Positions 1 through 11,848 of a stretch of 64,000 bases of DNA are shown here, piece after piece. Position numbers and translations under genes: made by a program. Origin of the DNA: Rhipicephalus microplus. Lineage: Eukaryota > Arthropoda > Arachnida > Ixodida > Ixodidae. The stretch's first letter is position 1, and every line of letters begins with the position of its first letter. The notes beneath the pieces are model-generated. The model searched no databases. It worked only from the letters and a program-made list of their open reading frames with translations, and had not been told where the DNA came from. Location of the stretch: the NCBI RefSeq assembly GCF_043290135.1, contig NC_134710.1, positions 136,670,155-136,734,154 of the forward strand, given 5' to 3'.

Positions 1-1351
1 AAAAGTGCTGCAAGGCAATAATAAACACTTTCCGTTCCATTACACAACAATAGATTTTATTTTTAAATTGAATACCGCTCAATACGCGGATTTCTTGGTA
101 CGAGTAGACGGCCTCATGCAAGCAACGGTGGAGCTCACTCGCCGAAGCCGTCGCGTGAATGAGGTTTGCTTGCGCTAGCGACTGATCGCGCGACGCCGAT
201 CTACGTCGCGTCGCTCGTCGCTGTCGCGAGAATTTTCGCTGTTAAGGGGTTTGGCCATGACTGTGATGATACCCGGCCGCTAACGAACAGCTTAGTTTTA
301 TTAGCGTTGTCAGTGTTCTTCGTAGTTCTAACTGATTCAGCACATTGAAGCGAGTTATCCGCATTACCCGTGTTCGCGGAGACTTTCACTTGGTTTCAGC
401 CCGCCCGTGCAGGCATGGTGGAAACGCGAGGGCGCTTGCTGTGTGCTCTGACTGCGCGTTACTTGCCTCTCATAACATCTTCTATTCGTTTCATAGTGCT
501 TCGCTTTCACCGTGGTGTATAGCCGATAAAACTTGTTCTCGTGATCGCCCACCGCACCAAGCATTGCACTGCAGCATCGACAGTAGGCGATCGCGGCGCA
601 GTTGCCCTCCCCGTTGGTCCCTTCGTTGCCGGGCGTTTGCGCACGACACGCACTGTCACGCATTTAGTCCCTGTTGGACAAACCGCTCGTCCATTGGTTC
701 AACGACTGCAGTTAGTCCAACTTTGCCGAATTTCGGCTTAGAGTGTATAGAGCGAGACTGTTTCACACGTACTAAACCTTCAGTGAAACATTTGTGCCAT
801 ACCTTGCCTTTCATTCTCAATAATAAAACCTTAACAAATATCGATTTGGTGTTGTGCATGAACCAACTTACGCTTGAAATTTGTAAATGCTAGATTACAT
901 CTTCAGCCACGAAGCGATCCTAAAGGTTTTTCAATTTTGCTTGATCGTGTCCGACCTTTCACAAGTTCCTTTCTTCGAGAGCGCTCCTTCTCCGTCCGCA
1001 TCTCCGGTTGAAGCTACGGCAACTTCAACACGCGACGTGGAGTTCCGCAGCGGTCAGTTCTTGCGCCAATATTATTCAACGTTGCACAACTACCGATGGC
1101 GTGGAAGCTATCAAGCATTCCCAACTTTAAAAAAAAAATGATATAGGCCGATGACGTGACAGTGTGGTCGACTCACTCTTCTTTGGACCATCAAGTGCGG
1201 GCACTGCAGGAAGTGCTCGATGCCACGTTTTCCTGTTGTTTTTCAGTGGGACACACAATCTCATAAGAAAAAGAGTATACCTACATAAGCATTGATAGTA
1301 AAAGGGGCCGCCGCAAACTTGACTGAACCCCTGTACGATATATGCTTGATG
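1..1351. other. unrecognised single-copy-like DNA
   Basis: No protein domain, tRNA or familiar repeat is recognisable here. The longest plus-strand frame (345-893) has no family resemblance and a composition expected of chance reading in moderately GC-rich DNA. AATAAA-like strings occur near 820-830 but without an upstream gene that I can support. Confidence 0.4.
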
Positions 1352-1536
1352 CAGAGGCGTAGCCAGATTGTTTTTTTTTCGGGGGGGGGGGGGGGGGCAC
1401 ACGAATTCAACTGAGGGGGGGGGGGACAGGCATCAGCTTTCCTCTGTGACATGACTACCGGTGGTAGTTTTAGCAGATGGTGTACATGTATATTAAACCA
1501 TGAGATCCACCCCTCCCCATGGTTATGCTTGTGAAG
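1352..1536 (+). mobile_element. possible hAT-like non-autonomous element with poly-G interior
   Basis: Position 1352 begins CAGAGGCGTAGCCAG, a terminus of the CAGNGGCGTAGCCA type typical of hAT-superfamily short elements. It is followed by a T tract and two long G tracts (about 1380-1397 and 1416-1427). The far end near 1513-1536 reads CCCTCCCC then TGGTTATGCTTGTG, an imperfect inverted match (about 10 of 15) to the start. No transposase is present and no clear 8 bp target duplication was found, so this is a tentative MITE-like call. Confidence 0.35.
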
Positions 1537-1540
1537 ACAG

Positions 1541-2284
1541 TAAGTAAAAGTATAGTAATCGCAGTAAAATACGGTAAACGACAGGTACAGCGGCCGTTAT
1601 AGGAGCAATGGCATCATGTTGCACTGTTTAATGGACTAGTCTTAGCAAGTGCGTGATTGCGACGGTCCGCTCTATCGGAGAGGACATTGTTAATCGCTAA
1701 TTTCTGTTAAGCGTAGACGGCGTAGTCCTCCCCGGGACGAAGCGGTGGTTGTGGTGGTAGTGGTTCTTGAAGAAAGGAAGAAGGCACCTAATTTCTGTCT
1801 GCTATAAAGCGGCACGGCACAGCGCATTGTAGGGGATGGAGAAGAGATGAACAGGATAAATGCGTTTCACAAGCCAAGGACGGCTCCTCTGACAACGGGA
1901 ATTATAGGTATACGCAGCATGTTTTTGTAAATTTATAATCACATTTCGGTTTTCCTTGCTTTGCTGACCGAATTTATTACTGTCGATGTTTGTGGCTGCA
2001 TGCTTATGGGAATAATTTTTATGTTAAGCTCTATAAGTCAAGCAGCCCTGACGCAGTGATAGCTTTTAGTCAATTTTTTTATATTGTGGCGCGCAGCCAA
2101 ACATGCTTGCGATACGCAATATTTTTTTTTACGGGCGAATCTTCTTACACCGTGGGTATTATGTCCCGTGACGTCGTCGTAGTAGCCACCTCTCGTTCAG
2201 TCCTTGGGAAGTCCGCTGGATGGCAGTTCTTGTATATGATGAATATATGATGAAAATATGCGATATGATGGTACTTGGAGTGTG
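1541..2284. other. no recognisable feature
   Basis: I see nothing here beyond ordinary AT-moderate sequence and short homopolymers; no coding signal or repeat family was recognised. Confidence 0.4.
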
Positions 2285-2548
2285 CACTAGATGGACGGAC
2301 AGATGGACAGACGGACAGACGCATGGACAGACAGACAGAAGGACGGACGGGTGGACGGATGGACAGACAGACAAACAGACAGGCAGACGAACGAACGCAC
2401 GGTCGGAGAGACAGACTGACGCGCGGATGGATGCATGGACGGACGCACGGATGAACGCACGGATGGACAGATGGACGGACGCATGGACGGACGGATGACC
2501 AGACGCAACGATGGACGCATGGTCACACGGATGGACGCATGGACCAGC
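2285..2548 (+). repeat. GGAC/GACA/GGAT tetranucleotide array
   Basis: Imperfect tandem tetranucleotides of the form GACA, GGAC and GGAT run for about 260 bp with interspersed GCAT units. All six-frame ORFs here are simple-sequence artefacts rich in Asp/Gly/Thr or Ser/Val/Pro. The same unit resumes at about 3160-3232 on the far side of the inverted-end element, so the array appears to have been split. Confidence 0.85.
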
Positions 2549-3156
2549 GCCTCCTCTATTTTATCAATGCCAGCCAGGTATGCCCGATTGAGCCGTTCAC
2601 CATTTTCTCCTCAAGCCCTTTCCTGCTGTCGCCCAACACCTAGCCTTCATGAGTGCTTTGCGGTCATGGGGGAGAGCGCCCACGACGGAAATCATATGAA
2701 GTATATATATTTTTTGTTCAGTTGCATACAGATCCGTGGGTTGGCATCTTGCATTCATCGTGTTCGTAATGCTGGTTGTAATGCTGGCTCCGTAAAAGAT
2801 ACGGTTTTTTCAGATAGCGCGTCGTCGTTCGTGGTGCTATGTGGGCAACCAATGGGGAAGCGTTAGTGCGACGCAACTGCATGCGCCGTCTTTGAGAGCG
2901 CTGGGATGCAGCAGCGGCATTGGTTCGAGCCACAATGAAGGAGCCTGGAGGAAGAAATCTTGCACACGTATGATATTTGAGTGGGAAACACGCCTGTCGC
3001 ATCTTCAACGGAAAGCGCTCACAAGCCCGTGTGACGCGAGCCGCGCGACCCCTCGTATATAGCGCCGCATCACGACTGCTCCCTGAACTAAGGTGGACCG
3101 ATGGCTCCCGTTGAGAAGCGCGTGTTTGCACTGACATTGAAATAAATAGAGGAGGC
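2549..3156. mobile_element. candidate MITE with imperfect inverted ends, inside the GGAC array
   Basis: The left end (2549-2572) starts GCCTCCTCTATTT and the right end (3132-3156) is its near-perfect reverse complement, AAATAGAGGAGGC, with further matching to CAATG. The element of about 608 bp lies between two pieces of the same GGAC-type array. No transposase is encoded. The longest frame (minus, 2718-3239) runs out into the flanking array and resembles no known protein. I cannot name the superfamily, and no target duplication is clear in the low-complexity flanks. Confidence 0.5.
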
Positions 3157-3232
3157 ATTGCACGGACGGACTCATGGATGGAAGCAAAAACGACCGAACG
3201 GACGGAAGCATGGACGGATGGACGAACGCTTT
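3157..3232 (+). repeat. right-hand part of GGAC/GGAT array
   Basis: GGACGGAC, ATGGATGG and GACGGATGGACG units continue the array seen at 2285-2548. Confidence 0.7.
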
Positions 3233-5740
3233 GCCCCACTCATCATCATTCACTCCGTGCATATGCTGTGATTTCTTTTGTAATTTATGCTGCATGTTGG
3301 CAACACGATTTCGCAAACGTTATTTTTCGGGCAGACCTTCTCGTAATCATGGTTGTCATTACAGTTGCACGGTGGCTTTTAATAGCAATAAAATACTCCA
3401 ATCCTAGAGGTTTTATCATGCAATCTGTGGGGGCAGGGTAATCATGGTTGAGAAACGTTCGCTTTGTCTCAATCAAAAAATGCAGCTGGGACCACAAAAT
3501 ACCTACTCACATAGAAGTAGCTTGTTCGCTGTGCCGTATATGCGCTAGAAAACTTAAATACGCGCAAAGTGCACAATGTTCTCATTTTTTTTTTTTCGTA
3601 GCTCAGCGCTTCGTGGTGGTACGAGCTACACATATTACCTCGTTTGGCTCACAGCTAAACAAACTCCTTCATTCGTGGAACAATACAGTTGTTGAACATT
3701 ACGCCTGAGCTGGCGACGCGTCACCAGCTAATATAGGAGGCCATGAGCACACACTAATACAATATAAAACTATGAACCCAAAACATTCCCACCACCGCTA
3801 TCAAAATAAGTAGTCGGTCACTTTGGGAAGTCAATGCGGTGGCCTTTAGTCCTGTGTGCCCCTTCAACTCAGCACAATTATAAGAATGAATGAATGATGT
3901 CAAACAGAAAGAAAAAAATACCGCTGTCCATTAATAAAGCTCCACCATCCATACCTAATGAACTTAATCTCTAATGACCTTTTAAGGATGAACACAAAAA
4001 TATTATTAAAGGCGTGTACATGTAGAAAGTACTTACTGCATTTATTTATTCTTTTTTTTTGCGTATACTATTTCGCAGTTTCACAAACGCTTTCACCTAT
4101 GCACACGACTCTCATGATTCAATAATTTTGAGCGTTTCCCAATGCAAGCCCTTTCGGCACCACGCGCCACGAGGGCGACTTAACGCTAGGCATAATACCG
4201 CCAGTCCAGATGATTGCGAAGGCGCCTTGCAGCAGACGAGTCCGCAATTATTTCTTCGGCTAAACTCGATGCAATGTGCCGACTCTTCGTGGTTCTCAGA
4301 ATGAGTGTTATACAAATTGTCTCTTAGGATGGCATCGCCTACCAAGTTACTACAGACACCAGCCGCGGCAGGTGCTATGCAAACCGGGAAGGAGGCTATC
4401 TACCGGAAGTTTATGCCCACTCAGAGTACACTTCATCTGCTTTGTGGTAAACCACAGCTATACATTTCCACCGAAATTGTATGTAAAAAAATTGCATTGT
4501 TCTTGAAATGCCGTAATATTTTATTGAGAGAGCGCGTGTTTATAAAAGTTACTTAAATTGTCACACTGTTATACGTCCGTTAAAGTCTGGAATACCATCA
4601 TTTAACTAAGTAGCCAGGCACATGGTATACCGGGCATCTAAGTACCCAAATGAGCTTCTAGGTATATTTTAGATGAATTCGCGTACTAGGTTTAACATAC
4701 AAAGATGTCCGACTATTCACACATATGTCTACGTAGCACGGCGCAAACTGGATAACTTAAGCGGGAGAACTGTGTCATTTTTTTTTCTCGTTTCATGGTA
4801 AAACAGTCGGGATAGAACATGAAGAAACCCAATAATGAGTGAACATGCCAGATTTTTTTTAAATGCTGTTTCATACAGTGAGTTCAGCCTTAAAGGTAAC
4901 GATTTTGCCCGTGTTGGACAAATTAACACGTAAGTTTTACAGTTATGATATATACAATGAAAAACAAGGATAAGTTAATTTGTCTATCTTATGAGAGTCT
5001 TTTTATATAACAAGATGCCCCCAGAATAAAGGCGTACTGCTCTAGAACAAGCAAAACAGAAAAGCTGGCTTGCACTAATTAACGTAGACTTGCAATAACC
5101 TAAATAAAAATATTTTGGCGGTAGCTTTGTAGCTGAAATAACATGCATCCTTCATGTAATTAAGTTGCCCAACTTTTCGAAAATGCGATACTGGTGTGCC
5201 CGGATTTTCGCCGGAAACAAAATGACAAAATGCACATTAAGATTTCTGAAATGCATGACAGCGGCGTTGAGCGTTACAGATGTACAAGGTTGGAATCAAT
5301 TTGTACCACTTGTTGGTTAGTACTGAATGTGACCACCATAATTTGTTCACTGACATTTGCAAATAAACGTGTTCCAACCAGCGAAGCCGGCAAGAAAAAA
5401 AAATGAGCCTCTCTATGACGTAATAAATGCAATGCATTAGCACTCTTATAACTTGCAATGAGCATTTCCCAGTGATGTAGAATGGCTTCATTTACAGGGA
5501 TACTTATAAAAGTACACAGAGACCCACTTATACGTCTCCTACAACCCTACGGACTTAACACAAAACACATTCAACGCGCTCCATGAAAGATTAATAAAAA
5601 AAGCGACGCGGCCACGAACCCATAAGCAAAATATCCCACGGCTCACAAGCAGGGAGTACATTCAATATTGAATCAAAGCTTTACCGATAAATATATATAT
5701 ATGTAAAAAACTAAAAAAAACGTAATATTTCCAGTGAGTA
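3233..5740. other. no recognisable feature
   Basis: AT-rich DNA with short homopolymers. No SINE, LINE, tRNA or plausible exon was recognised; reading frames are short and compositionally random. Confidence 0.4.
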
Positions 5741-5744
5741 GGTG

Positions 5745-6290
5745 GAGTCGGTGACTGAGAAGCAAGCAGGAAAGGCGTGAAAACAAAGGCAAGGAAACGC
5801 GACGCCGATGAAGACGCGGACAGAGCCACGTGTCGCCAGAGGCGGGGCGAGAGAAATAAAGAAAGAAAATGGCGCAGGCGCCATCACTATTGGCTTTGTC
5901 TCGAAAACCCTCTCAACTGAGGCACGTCAATAAGGATCCGCTAGCTGCCACCGCTGGAGTCAAGAGGGGGCGCGCTTCACACGAGGAGCCGCGGGGAACA
6001 GGGCAAAATGGCCGGGCGAACGAATAGCTGGGGCAACTCGGTGGGAGGCTCAGGCCGAGACGAGCGCACAATCTGCTGCCAATCTGGAAGGACCGGCGTA
6101 CCAGGCTGCAGCGGCTCCACCATTTTCGCGTGCCGGCGTCGATACAACCATTAGGAGCTACCGGCTGCGCGATGGCACTGCGCTCACATGGAGCGGCGGT
6201 GTTTCCCTCCGTGGATATGCCTGCGCTGCTCGCGCGTCTTCACAACTCCTCTATAGCTATGCCACCCACATTGATAGACGAAATCGCCTG
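5745..6290. other. CpG-rich block
   Basis: This block is clearly richer in CG dinucleotides than its surroundings, with motifs such as GGCGCAGGCGCC and many CGCG steps. It has no recognisable ORF or repeat. It may be a tick interspersed repeat or a host regulatory or first-exon region; the sequence alone does not decide. Confidence 0.3.
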
Positions 6291-6324
6291 GAATGCTTAA
6301 TAAGAAAATTCCGCGAAGGAAAGT

Positions 6325-6560
6325 AATATTAATGATATCACGAGTTTCACGCGCCTAAACCACGCTTGGAGGATGGCAGAAGCCGTATAGTGGAGGGCTC
6401 CGGAGATTTTTACAATCTGGTGTTTTTTTTTAACGTGCATTGATATCGCACTACACGCACCTGCAGCACTTCGCATCCAGCGAAGTGCAATCGAACCCGC
6501 AACCTTCTGGTCGGCTTCCTAGATCCGCAACGACTGGGTCCCTGAAGCGGTAGATTACAT
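6325..6560 (-). mobile_element. diverged tRNA-derived SINE
   Basis: On the minus strand the copy reads from a tRNA-like head with a B box GGTTCGATTGC, through the shared body (TGCACGTTAAA, then a CACCAGATTGT stretch, then CTCCGGAGCCCTCCACTA), to a degenerate GTGAAACTCGTGATATC tail. The stretch after the B box (GGATGCGAAGTGCTGCAGG) differs from the copies at 42.7 and 47.4 kb, suggesting a second subfamily. No target duplication is discernible at this age. Confidence 0.75.
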
Positions 6561-6737
6561 AAACTGAAGAATGGCTTACATAATACGCTGTTCATCGCCC
6601 AATTCTTGTAGTCTTCATGATGGTTGGTCCTTGTACGATGGGCAATCAACTACTTCGTTTCAGGTAGTACTCTTTTTTTTATTTTTACGTCGTTGGACTA
6701 CCATGTACCCCAGTGTACTCAAGGCATACAGTTGAGT

Positions 6738-6753
6738 TATTATTATTATTATG

Positions 6754-6835
<82 letters not shown>

Positions 6836-6836
6836 A
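6738..6836 (+). repeat. (TTA)n(CTA)n microsatellite
   Basis: A short TTA run is followed by about 26 CTA/TAC triplets. The poly-Tyr and poly-Val reading frames through it are artefacts. Confidence 0.95.
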
Positions 6837-9800
6837 GGTGTACCGTAAACACTCCTGGCAGACCCCCGCGAATTTGCAGTACTTATGACCATTCACAAGA
6901 ACTTGACATGCGGGGTGTCCAGCTCAAGATATGGAAGGTGTAAAGAGAAACCTCATCCGGGGTATCCTCGTATATAGGGAAATAACTATTGCAGTGAAGA
7001 TGATTGATTGCTCCCGTGACTCGATTGAAATTCGCTGTGCACTTGAAGGTCACCTCTTGTAAGACCGACTACTATTTGAGTCACATAATTCTCCCTCCCC
7101 TTTATTGTTTTCTTTTGCTAAAAGTGAAATAACTTGTGTTAAGCAGATGTTATCGGTAACAGCTACTTCTGCTCCCTGAGAGCTAATTACCTACATTCAA
7201 TGCTACGAAAATAACAGAAGGGATGATAGAAATATAGAAGTACATTGAAATTTGCGCAAAATCATTTTTGTGTACATTGGTTGTCGTGGCCCAGTGAAGT
7301 TTCACGAAAATTTTGGCCACTGACCCGTTCAAAGTGCTCAGAACTTTCAATAAGCTTTTTTTTTCTCCTGAATTTTACATTGCGAATTATTCATGATCAT
7401 TGTGAATAATAACGTAAATACCTTCACGTGCGTACATATAGATAAACCGGAAAAAGAGAAAAAAAAAGAAAGATATGGAGATGTGCAGAAAGTATCGCCT
7501 CCAAAATATATCACTAAAAATGTGCCAAACGCCGGAGTTCACACTGTCTACGTTGTAGCGTAGACCACTCAGCTGCATTATATGATTACCAGCACCATGC
7601 ATGCATGCTTTCTTTCAGCTATTTTATTTTTCTCACGTTAAGCGTCTGATGCGTTTTTTCACACGCGTGTCCTAGCGTACCCGTAGCCTAACAGCAGCGT
7701 TCAAACCGCTTGTGTGCGTCTCAACCTAAAGTGGACGCTGGTCTGCACCATCTGTGTGTCACTTTTTTCACTCGAAGTCCATGCATAAGGGGCAGTGGGA
7801 AGCGGCACTACACTGGAAGTGTGACGTCCAAGTTTCGCCAGTGCCTATATTATGCGCAACGCTGCCTCACGACTGCAGCGCTTTTATTTGAAGCTGGGCA
7901 GAATGAGGGTCCCAAAATAAAAATTCTAAGTTGCATAGACGAGATGGTGGGTCGAGGTAAGATTAATGATGCTGTGATCACTTAGCTCAGAGCAAGTGCC
8001 AGGGCGCTAAAGAATACAGTGTTCAAAATTATACCGTAGCGCCCCATCACGGCGTATCCCATAGATCTTGAGTTGCTTTTGGGACGCTAAAGTCTATAAT
8101 TTAATTTAATTTTAAATCACGCGCGGTTGCGATTTGATCTTCACGCGACAACATACGTTGTGAATTATTGATAACATGTGGGGTCTCCTGAATATGTACA
8201 CACTCGCATTTTAAAACATGCCCCTTTGCCCTTGAATGTGCCGCCTTGGTTGAGTGTAAGCGAATGCTGCTGGGCCTTCCGGTGCATTACAGAAATGGTG
8301 CCACACCACACAAGACAGTCCGGGGCGGAGCGTTCCCTTAAGCAAGATGAATTGATGGCTCGCTCACTGTTTAGAGTTTCACATGAATAGTGCGCAAGAA
8401 AAATAATTGCCCACTCATTAAACGAGTATGACACTGCTCTGAAAATCTAAGTGGCTGATAAAAACGGGTCTACCCAGGAAGGATTCATAGGCCTATGGCG
8501 GGCTTCACTGCAGCACAGCGGTGTGTTTGGATGACTCGGAAGCGGAAGAACTTAAAGTGCTCCGGAAGTGGAAGAACGAACACGGGAATTCATACATTCG
8601 AGAACGATTGAAAACTTGTACGCTTGACTCGTTTACCTTTCAAGGAAGAAGAACGAATATACATAAAAAAGTGTGAAAAAGTTATAAAACGCGATGGTAT
8701 AGGAAGTTGCTCGCAAGGGTGAAGCGTTTTTCAGTGGTCTCAAGTGCTGCGTTTTATATGACACCTTAACCTGATGAAGTTCACTTAACGAACTTCATAT
8801 AATGAACGGAATATAGGTTGACCTCAACGTCTTCTGAGTATAAACAGTATCTTATGAATAAAATGTTATTTACGGAATGAAAATATCGATCTACTAAGGC
8901 ACAGAAAAAAATACGGTTGCAATAGTTAACATCATGAGGGTGTGAAGGATATCTCAAGTCGTTCCTCAAAGACTCTTCCCTGGGCCTCGTGAGACAATCT
9001 ACTCAGACGAAACACGGCAATCAGTGAAGTGCTCCTAAAACGCCCTCTCTTTCTCTCTCTCTCTCTCTGTCTGCGTCCACTACGCTTTTGATATGCCTGC
9101 CCAAACACTAAGACCCACCTTGTAAATGAACACGTCTCCGTGGGTGTTCATCAGCCCGGCCGTAAAGCAAGGGAGGCATCGTAGGCAGCTTGACGCCAAA
9201 CGTAATCAAAATGGCAGCTGTGGCGCCATCTGTAGGCGACCGCAGCAGGATACACACCTCCGCGCTGTGCCTTCTCGGCGAATGTCGATGTTAGCTCTAT
9301 AGGCAGAGCTCGTAATTTTTTTTATTATTATTCGGAAAACATCAATGCATTTGGTTTCGATCTCTTGGCTAACACTGACGAAATATCCGTTAAACGACAC
9401 CACGGAACACAGTTATCATTAGTGAATGCCATGACTCAAGACGTTCGTGCGAATACATTTCTCTATACAGAAAAATGCTTGTAGAAATAAATGAAAAAGC
9501 TATGTTCTGAATTACTGACACCATTGCATCTCAGGAAACAATGAAATAGATCAAGGGTGTAAAAAGATTTGGATCGTCTTTCCGCATGCGTTGGTTTCTG
9601 TTTGGATTTGGATCGTTTGCATGAGGTTTCGTTCTCTCCTTTTGTTTCTTGGTGTTAGGCAGTGTTTAGTGCTGTTTCATTTCAATCTTTCTCACACATT
9701 TTCTTTATATACTACAATGTCGTCAATTGCTCTTCTAGATACATGTCAGTTTTCTAAGTAACAAGAACAATCAGTGTGTTGTAACTATTCTATAATTAAT

Positions 9801-9837
9801 TAGTCACGCAATTATGATGTGATTACATTTTCGTAAA
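6837..9837. other. no recognisable gene or repeat family
   Basis: About 3 kb without a recognisable feature except a short (TC)n tract near 9047-9068. A GGCGCCATCTGT stretch near 9223 resembles strings seen near 25825 and 20430 and may be part of a tick interspersed repeat that I cannot name. Confidence 0.35.
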
Positions 9838-9909
9838 TATAATCCAATTCTCGGTCAACCACCCAGAGTGGCTGTGAGCCATACTTATAGACAATCATCA
9901 TCATCATCA
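9838..9909 (+). mobile_element. LINE 3' tail fragment with (ATC)n end
   Basis: The string CTCGGTCAACCACCCAGAGT followed by GGCTGTGAGCC resembles the terminal segment of the LINE that ends near 13905 (CTCTTGGCCGATCTCCTAGT then GTGGGTGTGTGCC), and it ends in ATCATCATCATC. It is probably a severely 5'-truncated LINE copy in plus orientation. The match is by eye and partial. Confidence 0.45.
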
Positions 9910-11790
9910 ATCGAAGAAGTTCTTGCGCACTAACTTTCCCAACTTGCAGCTTCGAAAAGGCGTTGAACGCCTTTGTCTCGCGAGGTTAGAAAGGTACAAT
10001 GCGACGGTGACGTTATACTCCACCTTGAAGAGAAGTAAACAAAAACAAATACAAATCATGACAAGCAAAAAATAACATCCTTGATACCCAATGACTGATT
10101 GCGTTAAGACGTTCTCCTGGACAAAAAATGAGGGAAGGCCCGGATTGATAATCGGACAAAAAAAAGTTTCACGGACGCTTTCGAAACATTCAAGTCACAA
10201 AAAATCAACCACTTCAAACGTCAGGCTAGTAATCGAAGGGGTGCACTTTTGAGGCGGGCATGTGAAGACGATCGCGCAAGTGTAGTTCAGGCGGCAGCCA
10301 CATTACCCTGGCTCCCGTGTTCGAAAGGCTTTGAGCACGAGCATCGGTATTTGAGAGTTTTATGTCTTGGATGATAAAAAGCAGTAGCCTATTCCTCTAT
10401 AGATAAGGAAAACTGGAGGGAAAAGAAGGTCATTCTTGCCATAACACCGCAGTGGAGCCCTAAATGGCTAGAGTGCGCTGAATAAGGTAAGAGAGTACTT
10501 AACTCTAGTAATAAGCCACGCAGGGATACCCGGCGGATAGCGTGCGCGACGGCAGCCGCTCCGTTGAGCTGCTGGGCTCCTAGCACGAAAGCGCCGAGGA
10601 GCCCAGGCCGTCGAGGCTTTCCCGCTCATCTCGCTTCTCTCGAACCTCTTAGGACCAGCTGATGCCTTCTCAATGAGACCGCTGCCCCAAGTCGCGCGGT
10701 TCGCTTCATTGCGAACCCTGCTATTTGTCTTCTTTATTGCACGCTTTCACGCTAATCGTCGGTCTCTTCGAGCCGGCGCACATCGCATGCGAAAACGGAG
10801 CCAGTCCATTTCATAAGGGGTCGACATTGTCGCTGCGCCACTAAATGAATCCCTCGACTGTACAGTGTTCCGCGCATTTATTTCCCTTGTGCGTTACTGC
10901 TATAGCTTAAGCAGGGAAATCTCGCGGACTGATTCGTTGTGCATCAGCAACAAAGCGCGACTGGCCTGAGCGGATGCGATCAAATACGATTCGCATGAGC
11001 TCTGCGAGACAGCTCTCCGTAATAAAACTGTTTTCGTTGGCGCTGCTTTTATTTTGTTCGGGTAATTGACTATGGCACTGAGGCACGCTTACTCACCAAG
11101 TTAGCATGACTTATGCACTGCCGTAGCTTTGGCTTTGAAGAAACCAATATTTAGGGGCTCTAAGTAGAATGTTTTCGCACAGCATGACGAAAGACCCGAA
11201 AGGGACACATGTACTTGCGTCGGGCAGCTCGCATGTGTTCATACAATCATACTGCATTGAGAACTGCGTTTAAATGCTGAAAACATTTTCCTTTCCTAAG
11301 TTTCTCACTAAAGCGTTCCATTATCTGCAACAAATAATTGTCATTCGGGTAGAGCTGCAGCTTTTAGGGCATTATTCTACTTATGGCCTTCAGAGAAATG
11401 GATTTCGTACCCAAACGTGCACTTGTGCACCTCTGCACGTTCGCGCTCCCATGTGTGGGCGTGCGTGTGTGCAAGTACTGCGTATGGGAACAGTTTGTGA
11501 ATCTGAATGCAAAATGGCCTAGAACACCATGACTAATAATCGGTTCTCTCAGTTGCCCACTTTTGTCACGCGTAAACCACTTGTGTTTTCCTCTTCCTGA
11601 AGCTGGGCAATAATTTTCCCGTTTGAATCTGGTTTCACCATTTTCTTTCTTTCTGCCCACGGTATACCCATGCAATGACAAATAGCAGACTTTCTGATGT
11701 ACATTGTGCTCATTCATGGCGTTTTATCAACGTTACCAACATGCTCCGTAAACTTCTTTTTTGCTTCGATTCAGCAAACCAAAGAAAAGA
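9910..11790. other. no recognised gene; moderately CpG-rich 10440-10900
   Basis: No coding or repeat family was recognised. The interval 10440-10900 has elevated GC and CpG content and lacks the SINE and LINE debris found around it, which could fit a host regulatory element, but there is no direct evidence. Confidence 0.35.
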
Positions 11791-11848
11791 AAGTAAGCGT
11801 CACAAATAAGGAGATACGCCAGTACGAATAGATACTATATGCGCAAAC

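Noticed and set aside
345..893. 182-codon plus-strand frame
   Set aside because: No domain, no splice or promoter context, and overlapping frames of similar length on the other strand; consistent with chance in GC-balanced DNA.
2159..2866. Ser/Val/Pro-rich and Asp/Gly/Thr-rich frames
   Set aside because: They are translations of the tetranucleotide array.
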